In this document: positions 1 through 7,275 of the stretch, piece by piece | How the letters are laid out: every line of letters starts with the position of its first letter | How positions within the stretch are numbered: the stretch's first letter is position 1 | NCBI GenBank assembly: GCA_902771735.1 | Contig: CACXXO010000001.1 | Location: forward strand, 186,001-250,000 | Origin: an uncultured Bacteroidota bacterium | GTDB lineage: Bacteria > Bacteroidota > Bacteroidia > Bacteroidales > P3 | Direction: 5' to 3' | DNA: 64,000 nt | Position numbers and translations under genes: made by a program | The notes under the pieces: model-generated | The model's input: only the letters and a program-made list of their open reading frames with translations | Told to the model about the DNA's origin: nothing | Databases searched by the model: none

Positions 1-335
1 CGCTCCTTGGGAATGAGTTTTCCAGTGGCCTGGCAAATACCGTAAGTGCCATTTTCTATACGAATGAGGGCGGCACGAAGGTCTCGGATAAACTTCTGCT
101 GACGAGCGGCGAGTTTCTGGTTTTCCTCTTTCAACAGCACATTGCTGCCCTCTTCGAGAGTCTTAAAGGTGGGAGCGGTGTCCGTCACATCGTTTTCGCT
201 GCCAGCTACAGCTTGCTGAAGCATCTCCAAATCTTTCTCAGCCTTGGCTATCTTCTCCAATATCAACGACTTAAATTCCTGCAATTCCTCGGGGGAGTAG
301 CGGTTCTTCTCTTGGTGTTTAGTCTTTGCTTCCAT
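1..335 (-). CDS. DksA/TraR-family zinc-finger protein, 3' end off window
   Basis: Reading leftward from the ATG at 335 gives about 111 residues (begins MEAKTKHQEKNRYSPEEL) before the window ends. The N-terminal half is a charged helical region (EFKSLILEKIAKAEKDLEML, then LLKEENQKLAARQQKF), and the visible end, RIENGTYGICQATGKLIPKER, is the start of a DksA/TraR zinc finger: the first Cys and the T-G-x-I-P-x-E-R context are present, and the remaining ligands lie outside. Members of this family bind the secondary channel of RNA polymerase or act as general stress regulators. Bacteroidota carry short versions of about 125 residues with this N-terminus. The exact role here is not known. It has its own promoter-like box upstream. 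Confidence 0.85.
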   Translation of the reverse strand, partial: MEAKTKHQEKNRYSPEELQEFKSLILEKIAKAEKDLEMLQQAVAGSENDVTDTAPTFKTLEEGSNVLLKEENQKLAARQQKFIRDLRAALIRIENGTYGICQATGKLIPKE

Positions 336-360
336 CGTTCTATAGTTATTTTTTCAACGG

Positions 361-368
361 CAAAAATA
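361..368 (-). promoter_or_regulatory. Promoter -7 box (TATTTTTG) for the DksA-like gene
   Basis: The minus strand reads TATTTTTG, which fits the Bacteroidota -7 consensus TAnnTTTG, and lies 26 nt upstream of the ATG. I see no clear TTTG -33 element. Confidence 0.5.
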
Positions 369-406
369 GACATTTTTTCACACATGGCGCGAAAAACATT
401 TCAACA

Positions 407-940
407 CTATATGTTTATATCCCCGAGATACAAATCAATCAACCCCTTAGGAGCAGATATGTAAAGTTTTTTTTGCTCGCGATCTACTTTTTTTATCACT
501 TCATCGATGACAGGAATGAGCACTTCGACACCATTTTTCATCACCTGAAAGATGGGTTGTGCGGGATACTCGATGACTTGTTCGAGAGTGCCAATATCAC
601 CTTTTTCATCATCTATCACATTGAATCCCACCACCTCATGGAAATAGAACTTATTTCCCTCAAGTTTGGGCAAAAGGTCGAGCGGCAGGTAAAGCTCATG
701 GCCCACAAGTGCCTGAGCCTGTTCAGTGCCAATTTCCTCAAAAGTCACAATCGCCTTATTGCCGTTGAGTTGGTCTATATGGAAGAAATAGGGAACCAGC
801 TTGCCTTTGACCTCAACGAAAGCGGAGTCAAGTTCCGCATATTCTTCAGGTGAATCGACATCGAGAAACAACACCATCTGTCCTTTCACACCCCAAGGCT
901 TGGTGACACGACCCAAATAGAAACATTGATCAATAGTCAT
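407..940 (-). CDS. rimM: Ribosome maturation factor RimM
   Basis: This 177-residue protein is the usual RimM length. It starts with the signature CFYLGRVTKPWGVKGQM, then has the first beta-barrel domain (to about residue 90) and the PRC-barrel domain (about 95-170, with FYFHEVVGFNVID and VLIPVIDEVI). RimM binds S19 in the 30S head and helps late maturation of 16S rRNA. It lies downstream of rpsP on the same strand, the common bacterial pairing, with a 63-bp spacer that carries a perfect palindrome. Confidence 0.95.
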   Translation of the reverse strand: MTIDQCFYLGRVTKPWGVKGQMVLFLDVDSPEEYAELDSAFVEVKGKLVPYFFHIDQLNGNKAIVTFEEIGTEQAQALVGHELYLPLDLLPKLEGNKFYFHEVVGFNVIDDEKGDIGTLEQVIEYPAQPIFQVMKNGVEVLIPVIDEVIKKVDREQKKLYISAPKGLIDLYLGDINI

Positions 941-956
941 ACATTATTATATAATA

Positions 957-982
957 TAGAGACGCAGCATGCTGCGTCTCTA
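957..982. repeat. Perfect 26-bp palindrome between rpsP and rimM
   Basis: The two 13-bp arms (TAGAGACGCAGCA and its exact complement) meet without a loop. The palindrome lies about 17 bp upstream of rimM in an rpsP-rimM spacer that is otherwise AT-rich. There is no U-run of terminator type directly after it on the minus strand. It could be an mRNA-stabilising or attenuating hairpin, or a copy of a dispersed palindromic repeat. Confidence 0.7.
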
Positions 983-1003
983 CAATTCAAAAAATCAACG
1001 GAT

Positions 1004-1552
1004 TTAAGCCTCGGCAGGAGCCTCGGTCTCAGTAGCCTCTCCTTCGGCAGCGGCCTCGGCCTCAGCCTTAGCGGCAGCGGCAGCCTCGGCAGCAGCCTGA
1101 CGCTTGGCGGCGACAGCGGCAGCCTTAGTCTCGTTGGCTTTCTTTTCAGCCTCGAGACGAGCCTTGCGGGTGTTGCGGGCGTTGTTCTCAACGTCGCTCT
1201 TCTTGTTGTTGATTTTGGCCTCTTTAGCCTGCAGCCACTCGTTGAAACGCACATCGGCAGTTTCCTGGCTGATAGCACCCTTCTCGACACCAATCTGGAG
1301 GTGGCGACGGAGCAGGACACCCTTATAGCTGAGGATGCGACGGACAGTGTCGCTGGGCTGGGCACCATTCTTCACCCACTCGACTGCACGGTCGAAGTTG
1401 AGGTCGATGGTGGCGGGGTTGGTCAACGGATTGTAAGTGCCAAGCTTCTCGATAAATTTTCCATCTCGAGGTGCACGACCATCCGCAACAACGATGTGGT
1501 AGAAAGGCTGATTCTTTTTACCATGACGCTGAAGTCTAATTCTTGCTGGCAT
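1004..1552 (-). CDS. rpsP: 30S ribosomal protein S16, with long Ala/Glu-rich tail
   Basis: Residues 1-80 are a standard bS16 (MPARIRLQRHGKKNQPFYHI, then VVADGRAPRDGKFIEKLGTY). Most bS16 proteins stop near residue 80-90, but this one runs to 182. The tail starts with a charged helix (QAKEAKINNKKSDVENNARN) and ends in an alanine/glutamate-rich low-complexity tract with AAEAAAAAKAEAEAAAEGEA. Tails of this kind are frequent in Bacteroidota S16. The function is assembly of the 30S subunit. It is the first gene of a two-gene operon with rimM and has a well-formed promoter. Confidence 0.97.
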   Translation of the reverse strand: MPARIRLQRHGKKNQPFYHIVVADGRAPRDGKFIEKLGTYNPLTNPATIDLNFDRAVEWVKNGAQPSDTVRRILSYKGVLLRRHLQIGVEKGAISQETADVRFNEWLQAKEAKINNKKSDVENNARNTRKARLEAEKKANETKAAAVAAKRQAAAEAAAAAKAEAEAAAEGEATETEAPAEA

Positions 1553-1605
1553 AATTGTTTGTTTTTTAAATGTTTATTAATACTTGTTATAAAATTAACA
1601 GACTG

Positions 1606-1636
1606 CAAAGATACGAACATTTTTCGAATTGACAAA
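1606..1636 (-). promoter_or_regulatory. Promoter of rpsP-rimM
   Basis: The minus strand carries TTTG (1633-1636) and TATCTTTG (1606-1613), 19 nt apart, a good match to the Bacteroidota housekeeping promoter. The 5' leader to the rpsP ATG would be about 50 nt. Confidence 0.75.
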
Positions 1637-1733
1637 TTTTTTTTTCATACTCTTTCCCTAATTACCAGTATGGATGCCGCCGGATTTGAAAAAAATTCCA
1701 ACCATAGTTTTTTTCTTCTTCTGAAAAAAAAAG

Positions 1734-1741
1734 TATCTTTG
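1734..1741 (+). promoter_or_regulatory. Promoter -7 box (TATCTTTG) for the Cys/His-rich protein
   Basis: TATCTTTG lies only 11 nt before the ATG at 1753. With a start point about 5-7 nt downstream of the box, the mRNA would have almost no leader. Confidence 0.65.
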
Positions 1742-1752
1742 CAATCCGAAAG

Positions 1753-2079
1753 ATGAACCGAATATTGCGACATATTGCGCCTTTTGTTCTGTTGGCCAGC
1801 TACTTGCCAATGGCAGCACTGTCTTCGATTCATGTGCATCACGAGACTATTGATGCCCCTGACGACTGTCTGCAATGTGTTGGGCACATCAAAACGGCTC
1901 ATCAACACGACCACGACTGTCTGTTTTGCACCTTCCTCAGCCTGAACTATCTTATATCAGACCAGGGACAGCCAGCCGCCATCCTCTCCGTAACGGAACA
2001 AATCTCCACGCCGGCACCGACCAGAGTGCTGCAGTTCCACTATGGAGTGTCCCAATTGAGAGCCCCACCGACGGTGTAG
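1753..2079 (+). CDS. Small exported Cys/His-rich protein, possible metal binder
   Basis: The 108-residue product begins with a hydrophobic leader (MNRILRHIAPFVLLASYLPM). After it come metal-ligand clusters: HVHH near residue 27, CLQC near 39, and HQHDHDCLFC near 51-60. The rest is plain. I do not recognise a named family. Two CxxC pairs with surrounding histidines suggest binding of zinc, copper or a similar metal in the periplasm. It sits directly upstream of a TonB-dependent receptor, with a ZIP transporter about 2.5 kb further on, so a role in metal uptake or sensing is an inference from composition and neighbours. Its mRNA appears nearly leaderless. Confidence 0.75.
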   Translation: MNRILRHIAPFVLLASYLPMAALSSIHVHHETIDAPDDCLQCVGHIKTAHQHDHDCLFCTFLSLNYLISDQGQPAAILSVTEQISTPAPTRVLQFHYGVSQLRAPPTV

Positions 2080-2167
2080 CTTTTCCCCTCTCTTGTTTTT
2101 TTTTAGTCATTCTGAAAAATTAGAATGATTGAATGACTATAGTATTTGTCATATAACAGTAAAAGAA

Positions 2168-4222
2168 ATGAAAAAGATACTAATCTCAATTATATTTTTA
2201 TTGCCGTTAGTGGCTTCGGCGCAGAGCCATCACGACACGGTACGTCTGCGCCAGGTGGTGGTGACAGCCACACAACATGCCACCACACGCAGTGAGGCTC
2301 CTACCGCCGTGGGCATTATCGACGGTGGTCAGATGGAAAACGTGAATGCCGTCAATCTCGGCCAAGCCCTCAACTTCAGCACCGGCCTTCGGGTGGAGAA
2401 CACCTGTCAGAACTGCGGTGCCAACGAGGTGCGCATCAACGGTCTCGGACAGGCATACTCGCAAATACTCATTGACAGCCGTCCTGTGAACAATGCACTG
2501 GCAGGCGTCTACCTGCTCGACCAACTGCCCACAGCCTTGATCGACCGTGTGGAGGTGCTGCGCGGTGGTGGCTCGGCGCTCTACGGCAGCAACGCCATCG
2601 CCGGTGTCATCAACGTCATCACCCGTGAGCCACACTCAAACGCCGCCAGCGTGGGCAACACCACAAGCCTCATCGGCGGCCGAAGCTGGGACTTCAGCAA
2701 CTCGTTCAACGCCTCGGTGGTCACCGACGACCGCCGTGCCGGCATTGCCGTTTTCGGCCACAACCGTCACCGCGACCCCTACGACCACAACGACGACGGC
2801 TACTCGGAGACAGGATTGCTCAAAGCTCGCATGGTGGGATTCCGCGGCTACCTGCGCGCCACCGAATTCTCGAAACTCAACCTCGAATACCACAACATCC
2901 ACGACTTCCGCCGCGGTGGCGACCACTTCGACCTGCCGTCGCCCATGGCTCACATCAGCGAAGGCGGAGAACACGACATCCATAGCGCCAATCTAAAGTG
3001 GGACTGGCTACCTGCCAGCGGTCTGCGCCATGCTTCATTGTTCGCCTCGTTGCAACATGTCGACCGCCAAAGTTACTACGGCGAACGAGACGACAGCGAG
3101 CCTTTCGGCACCGCCTACGGTTACACACAAGACCTCACCCTCAACTATGGCGCCCTCTATAGCCGCCATCTCGACACCCTCTGGTTCATGCCTGCCGAAC
3201 TAACCGCCGGCATTGAGCACACCCTCGACCGCCTGCAAGACCACACTTATGGCAGTCCCGACACCCTGCGCCAAAACATCGGTATCCTGAGTGCCTACTT
3301 GCAGAACGAATGGAAAAGCCTCTATTGGAGTATCCTTGTCGGTGGCCGCTTAGACAAGCACACAATGATTGACGCCCCGGTCGTCAGCCCACGTCTCAAC
3401 CTGCGCTACTCCCCTACCGACCACCTCGCATTCCGCGCCGGATATGCTTCGGGCTTCCGTGCCCCGCAGGTCTACGACGAAGACCTCCATGTGGGTGCCG
3501 TAAATGGCGAACTGTACAAAATCACCAACGCTCCCGACCTGCGCATGGAGCGTTCTCACTCCTTCACCGGCTCTGCCGACCTGTGCTTCCATCTCGGCAG
3601 CCTCGAGGCCGACCTGCTGGTGGAAGGTTTCTATACCCGCATCAGTGACGCCTTTGTAAACGAACTGCTCTTCGACGACACCACAAGCGGATACCTGCAC
3701 TACGAGCGGCGCAATGCCGACGGTGCCGAAGTGATGGGTGTCAATGTCGAGATGACCCTCTCTCCCATCGAGGCCATGCGCATCCAACTTGGCGGCACCT
3801 GGCAACGCAGCCGCTATACCGGTCAGGGAAAAGAATGGGACGAAGGACAATATGAGCGACGCATGGAGCGCACCCCCGACCTCTACGCCTACCTCACCGG
3901 CATCTATACCCCCTGGAAGCGCCTGCAACTCATCGCCACGGGCATCTTCACAGGTCCCATGTTAGTCTATCACAACGTCTCAACAGCCATCGGCAGCGAG
4001 GTGCAAAAAGTGACCACCGACCCCTTCCTCGACCTCTCGCTCAAGGTTGCCTACAGCATCCCCTTCGGCGAAAGCTCGCAACTGGAACTTAGCGTCGGCA
4101 TCCAAAACCTCTTCGACAGTTACCAACGCGACCTCGACAGCGGCCCCGAACGCGACGCCGCCTACATCTACGGTCCTTCCCTCCCCCGCACCTTTATTGC
4201 AGGCGCCAAACTAACCATTTGA
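2168..4222 (+). CDS. TonB-dependent outer-membrane receptor
   Basis: This is a 684-residue receptor. I chose the ATG at 2168 because it opens a clean signal peptide (MKKILISIIFLLPLVASAQ); an upstream TTG at 2129 only adds non-signal residues. The plug domain spans about 25-155 (VVVTATQHATTRSE; IDRVEVLRGGGSALYGSNAI; GVINVITREP), followed by a 22-strand type barrel ending in the usual aromatic/hydrophobic strand (PRTFIAGAKLTI). The plug contains CQNCGANEVRINGLG, a Cys-x-x-Cys motif seen in one Bacteroidota subgroup of FepA/CirA-like receptors. No SusD gene follows, so glycan uptake is unlikely. Neighbours point to a metal, metallophore or haem substrate, which remains unproven. Confidence 0.92.
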   Translation: MKKILISIIFLLPLVASAQSHHDTVRLRQVVVTATQHATTRSEAPTAVGIIDGGQMENVNAVNLGQALNFSTGLRVENTCQNCGANEVRINGLGQAYSQILIDSRPVNNALAGVYLLDQLPTALIDRVEVLRGGGSALYGSNAIAGVINVITREPHSNAASVGNTTSLIGGRSWDFSNSFNASVVTDDRRAGIAVFGHNRHRDPYDHNDDGYSETGLLKARMVGFRGYLRATEFSKLNLEYHNIHDFRRGGDHFDLPSPMAHISEGGEHDIHSANLKWDWLPASGLRHASLFASLQHVDRQSYYGERDDSEPFGTAYGYTQDLTLNYGALYSRHLDTLWFMPAELTAGIEHTLDRLQDHTYGSPDTLRQNIGILSAYLQNEWKSLYWSILVGGRLDKHTMIDAPVVSPRLNLRYSPTDHLAFRAGYASGFRAPQVYDEDLHVGAVNGELYKITNAPDLRMERSHSFTGSADLCFHLGSLEADLLVEGFYTRISDAFVNELLFDDTTSGYLHYERRNADGAEVMGVNVEMTLSPIEAMRIQLGGTWQRSRYTGQGKEWDEGQYERRMERTPDLYAYLTGIYTPWKRLQLIATGIFTGPMLVYHNVSTAIGSEVQKVTTDPFLDLSLKVAYSIPFGESSQLELSVGIQNLFDSYQRDLDSGPERDAAYIYGPSLPRTFIAGAKLTI

Positions 4223-4266
4223 ACAAATCATTACATATGGGGATTGTGCAGATTATATAATTTATG

Positions 4267-4274
4267 TACCTTTG
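4267..4274 (+). promoter_or_regulatory. Promoter -7 box (TACCTTTG) for DUF4491-ZIP pair
   Basis: TACCTTTG followed by CATCG lies 45 nt before the GTG start at 4319 and fits TAnnTTTG. It suggests that the ZIP pair can be transcribed separately from the receptor gene. Confidence 0.6.
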
Positions 4275-4318
4275 CATCGTTAAATGCACATGAACACATT
4301 ATATAACACAAACAACAA

Positions 4319-4609
4319 GTGAACTTTACAGGCATTATCATCGGGATGTCGGCATTCCTCTGCATCGGCATTTTCCACCCCATCGTCATCACGGCGGAAT
4401 ATCATTTCGGCACACGATGCTGGTGGGTGTTCCTGCTGGTGGCTGTGGCTTGCATCGCAGGGTCACTGCTCACGGAAGCCACCATTCCCTCTACCATTCT
4501 CGGCGTGGTGGCCTTCTCAAGCTTCTGGTCAATCCTCGAACTTTTCAAGCAACGCGAACGAGTAGCAAAAGGCTGGTTCCCAAAGAACCCTAAAAGAAAC
4601 AGCAAATGA
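4319..4609 (+). CDS. DUF4491-family membrane protein
   Basis: This 96-residue protein has three hydrophobic segments and the family pattern GIFHPIVITAEYHFGTRCWW, which I recognise as DUF4491, a small Bacteroidota membrane family of unknown function. I chose the GTG at 4319 because the family begins MNFTG(I/L)xIG; the next ATG (4346) would cut off the first helix. The stop overlaps the ATG of the ZIP transporter (ATGA), so the two are translationally coupled. That tight coupling hints at a role linked to metal transport, but no function is established. Confidence 0.85.
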   Translation: MNFTGIIIGMSAFLCIGIFHPIVITAEYHFGTRCWWVFLLVAVACIAGSLLTEATIPSTILGVVAFSSFWSILELFKQRERVAKGWFPKNPKRNSK

Positions 4610-5364
4610 ACGCTTTGGTTATAGGAATTCTGTTGCCTCTGGTGGGCACCATGATGGGGTCGGCATTTGTCTTTTTCATGAAGAAGGAGATTCCAGACCG
4701 GCTGCAAAAAACATTGCTGGGATTCGCCAGCGGTGTAATGGTGGCGGCAAGCGTGTGGTCGCTGCTGATACCGTCGATAGACATGGCCGGTGAAAACGTA
4801 GTGCCTGCCGCCATGGGATTCATGGCAGGAATAGCCTTCCTGCTGCTGATTGACGAGTTGACGCCCCACCTGCATGTCGGCGCACAAAAGGCCGAGGGGC
4901 CAAAATCACGTCTCTCGCGCACCATGATGCTGGCACTCGCAGTGACAATACACAATCTGCCCGAGGGTATGGCTGTGGGTGTGGTCTTCGCAGGCGAGGC
5001 ACAAGGGTTGACCCTCAGCGCCGCACTGGCGGTCGCCATCGGCATCGCCCTGCAGAACATTCCCGAAGGGGCCATCATCTCCATGCCCATGCACGCCGAA
5101 GGCAACTCGCGAATGAAGTCGTTCCTTATCGGCACCTTGAGTGGCGTGGTGGAACCCGTTGGTTCTGTTGCCATTCTTCTTCTGGCGGGAGTGCTCGGAG
5201 TAGCACTACCCTATCTGCTGGCTTTTGCCGCCGGCGCCATGATGTACGTGGTGGTCGAAGAGCTCATCCCCGAGACCGCCCAAGGACACCACACCAACCT
5301 CTCCACCATCGGCTTTGCCCTCGGCTTCGTGCTGATGATGGTTATGGACGTACTGCTAGGATAA
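4606..5364 (+). CDS. ZIP-family metal transporter (ZupT-like)
   Basis: This 252-residue protein with eight predicted helices carries both ZIP metal-site motifs: HNLPEG on helix IV (His116, Asn117, Glu120) and NIPEG on helix V (Asn151, Glu154). ZIP proteins bring divalent metals, mostly zinc and also iron or manganese, into the cytoplasm. The loop between helices III and IV has HLH (88-90). Upstream are DUF4491 (4-bp overlap), a TonB-dependent receptor and a Cys/His-rich exported protein, which together would move a metal across both membranes. Substrate specificity cannot be read from the sequence. Confidence 0.92.
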   Translation: MNALVIGILLPLVGTMMGSAFVFFMKKEIPDRLQKTLLGFASGVMVAASVWSLLIPSIDMAGENVVPAAMGFMAGIAFLLLIDELTPHLHVGAQKAEGPKSRLSRTMMLALAVTIHNLPEGMAVGVVFAGEAQGLTLSAALAVAIGIALQNIPEGAIISMPMHAEGNSRMKSFLIGTLSGVVEPVGSVAILLLAGVLGVALPYLLAFAAGAMMYVVVEELIPETAQGHHTNLSTIGFALGFVLMMVMDVLLG

Positions 5365-5390
5365 CGGGAAGGGAAATGTTAATTCCAAAT

Positions 5391-5480
5391 CCATACCAAC
5401 TCCCTACCAACTCCTACCGTGGTAGGAGTTGGTAGGGAGTTGGTAGGTGATTGATAGGTAGTTAGCACTTAGTCTATCGG
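5391..5480. repeat. Palindromic intergenic repeat, copy A
   Basis: Two perfect 24-bp arms (5395-5418 and 5421-5444) flank a central GT. The arms are built from ACCAACTCCCT-type words. A tail TTGATAGGTAGTTAGCACTTAG follows in part (5451-5472) and resembles the tails of copies B and G. This is the main content of the 244-bp spacer between the ZIP and glmM genes; the rest (5481-5608) is AT-rich, with a weak hairpin (ATCGG/CCGAT) followed by six T. Confidence 0.9.
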
Positions 5481-5608
5481 AGGCGGTTTTTAGGTGTTTT
5501 CAGGCCGATTTTTTAACATTTCGAAGGCAATAAAAGGGGCAAAAAGACGTTATGCTAAAGTTAAAATTAAGTTAAATAAAAAAGAACACAATATAAAAAG
5601 CGCGTACT

Positions 5609-7000
5609 ATGAGCCTTATCAAATCCATTTCCGGCATCCGCGGCACAATCGGCGGACCGGCAGGCGAAGGCCTGACCCCCCTTGACGTTGTGAAATTCAC
5701 TTCCGCATTCGCCACCTTCCTGAAAAACAGTCATTCCGGCCGTCGGCTGCGTTTGGCCGTGGGGCGCGACGCCCGTCTGAGCGGCGCCATGGTCGACCGC
5801 CTTGTCGTCGGCACACTTCAGGGCATGGGTGTGGACGTCCTCGAGACCGGCCTCAGCACCACCCCGACCACCGAGATGACCGTTATCGACGGCCATTGCG
5901 ATGGTGGCATCATCATCACTGCCAGCCACAATCCCAAACACTGGAACGCACTCAAGTTACTGAATTCCAAAGGCGAATTCATCTCCGATGCCGAGGGCAA
6001 GGAGGTGTTGAGACTTGCTGAGAGTCAGGAAATCAACTATGCCGAAGTCGACGACCTGGGTCAGGTGACCGTCGAGGAAGACTGGATTGATCGTCATATC
6101 GAGCGCGTACTTGGACTGAAACTCGTTGACGCTGAGGCCATCCGGAAGGCTGGTTTCAAGGTGGCTGTCGACGCTGTCAACTCCACCGGTGGCCTGGCCA
6201 TTCCACGCCTGCTGCGCAAGCTGGGTGTGAAAGAGGTGGTAGAACTCAACTGCGAGCCCACCGGTCATTTTGCCCACAACCCGGAGCCTATCCCACAGAA
6301 TCTCACACAGATATCCGACTGCGTGCGCGACAACCATTGCGACCTCGGCATCGTGGTCGACCCTGATGTCGACCGTCTGGCACTGGTGTGCGAGACCGGC
6401 GAGATGTTCGGCGAAGAATACACGCTGGTCAGCGTGGCCGACTATGTGCTGCAACACACTCCGGGCAACACCGTGAGCAACCTCTCCTCGTCCAGAGCCT
6501 TGCGCGATGTGACGCGCCGCTATGCCGGTTGCGAGTACAACGCCGCCTCTGTGGGCGAGGTGAATGTCACCACCCTTATGCGCCAGACCAATGCCATCAT
6601 CGGCGGCGAGGGCAACGGAGGTGTCATCTATCCCGAGCTGCACTACGGCCGCGACGCCCTGGTGGGTGTGGCCCTCTTCCTCACCCTTCTGGCCAAGAAA
6701 GGAATGAAGGTGAGCGAATTAAGAAAGACCTATCCCGAATATATCATTTCGAAGAACCGCAAGGACCTGACGCCCGACATGGACGTTGACGCCCTGCTGG
6801 CCAAGGTTGCCAAGCTCTACAACGGCATGGCCGGCGTGGAGAAGGTGACGACCATTGACGGTGTGAAGATTGACTTCGCCGACGGCTGGGTGCACCTGCG
6901 CAAGAGCAACACCGAACCCATCATCCGCATCTACAGCGAAGCCGCCACCGAGGCCCGCGCCAACGAGTTGGCCAAAGGCGTTATGGCACAGATTGGGTAA
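5609..7000 (+). CDS. glmM: Phosphoglucosamine mutase / phosphohexomutase
   Basis: At 463 residues this is the length of Bacteroidota alpha-D-phosphohexomutases. The phosphoserine loop is TASHNPKHWNALK (Ser106), the metal-binding loop is DPDVDR (Asp251, 253, 255), the sugar-binding loop is GGEGNGGVIYPELHYGRD, and the phosphate-binding loop near the end is RKSNTEPIIRIYSEA. GlmM converts glucosamine-6-phosphate to glucosamine-1-phosphate for UDP-GlcNAc, feeding peptidoglycan and lipid A (lpxB is in this window). The metal loop is usually DGDADR, and this DPDVDR form is common in the phylum. Phosphomannomutase activity cannot be excluded. It stands alone and ends in a strong terminator. Confidence 0.9.
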   Translation: MSLIKSISGIRGTIGGPAGEGLTPLDVVKFTSAFATFLKNSHSGRRLRLAVGRDARLSGAMVDRLVVGTLQGMGVDVLETGLSTTPTTEMTVIDGHCDGGIIITASHNPKHWNALKLLNSKGEFISDAEGKEVLRLAESQEINYAEVDDLGQVTVEEDWIDRHIERVLGLKLVDAEAIRKAGFKVAVDAVNSTGGLAIPRLLRKLGVKEVVELNCEPTGHFAHNPEPIPQNLTQISDCVRDNHCDLGIVVDPDVDRLALVCETGEMFGEEYTLVSVADYVLQHTPGNTVSNLSSSRALRDVTRRYAGCEYNAASVGEVNVTTLMRQTNAIIGGEGNGGVIYPELHYGRDALVGVALFLTLLAKKGMKVSELRKTYPEYIISKNRKDLTPDMDVDALLAKVAKLYNGMAGVEKVTTIDGVKIDFADGWVHLRKSNTEPIIRIYSEAATEARANELAKGVMAQIG

Positions 7001-7023
7001 AGACTACTGGTTATAAAAAAAAA

Positions 7024-7050
7024 GCCCCGCCATCTGGCGGGGCTTTTTTT
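7024..7050. terminator. Bidirectional intrinsic terminator after glmM
   Basis: An 8-bp GC stem (GCCCCGCC/GGCGGGGC, loop ATCT, 7024-7043) has an A-run before it and a T-run after it. It can end both the rightward glmM and the leftward pspC transcripts. Confidence 0.93.
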
Positions 7051-7053
7051 CAA

Positions 7054-7263
7054 TTATCGTTCACTACGGCTGTCTTCCGGGGCGGCAATCCAAACAATGA
7101 GGTAGGCCCAGAAGCCAAATCCACCGAAAAGGAGGGCAAGGAGGAAGATGATGCGGACGACCGTAGGATCAATGTTGAGGTAGTTGGCAATGCCTCCGCA
7201 AACACCTGCAATCCGGCGGTCGGTGGAGCTGCGCATGAGACGACGATAACTATTGTTTTCCAT
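7054..7263 (-). CDS. PspC-domain membrane protein
   Basis: This 69-residue protein is a bare PspC domain: RRLMRSSTDRRIAGVCGG near the start, IANYLNIDPTVVRIIFLL, then one hydrophobic segment (about 40-62). PspC domains belong to membrane-stress modules related to the phage-shock response. No PspA is nearby. It follows the M3 peptidase gene by 12 bp on the same strand and probably shares its transcript, ending at the shared terminator. Confidence 0.9.
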   Translation of the reverse strand: MENNSYRRLMRSSTDRRIAGVCGGIANYLNIDPTVVRIIFLLALLFGGFGFWAYLIVWIAAPEDSRSER

Positions 7264-7275
7264 GATAATGAGAAA

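Noticed and set aside
2168-4222. SusC-type glycan receptor for the first TonB-dependent protein
   Set aside because: There is no N-terminal carboxypeptidase-like domain, no SusD partner and the length is too short for SusC.
5494-5685. A 63-codon frame upstream of glmM
   Set aside because: It runs out of frame into glmM and its product is a basic low-complexity peptide.
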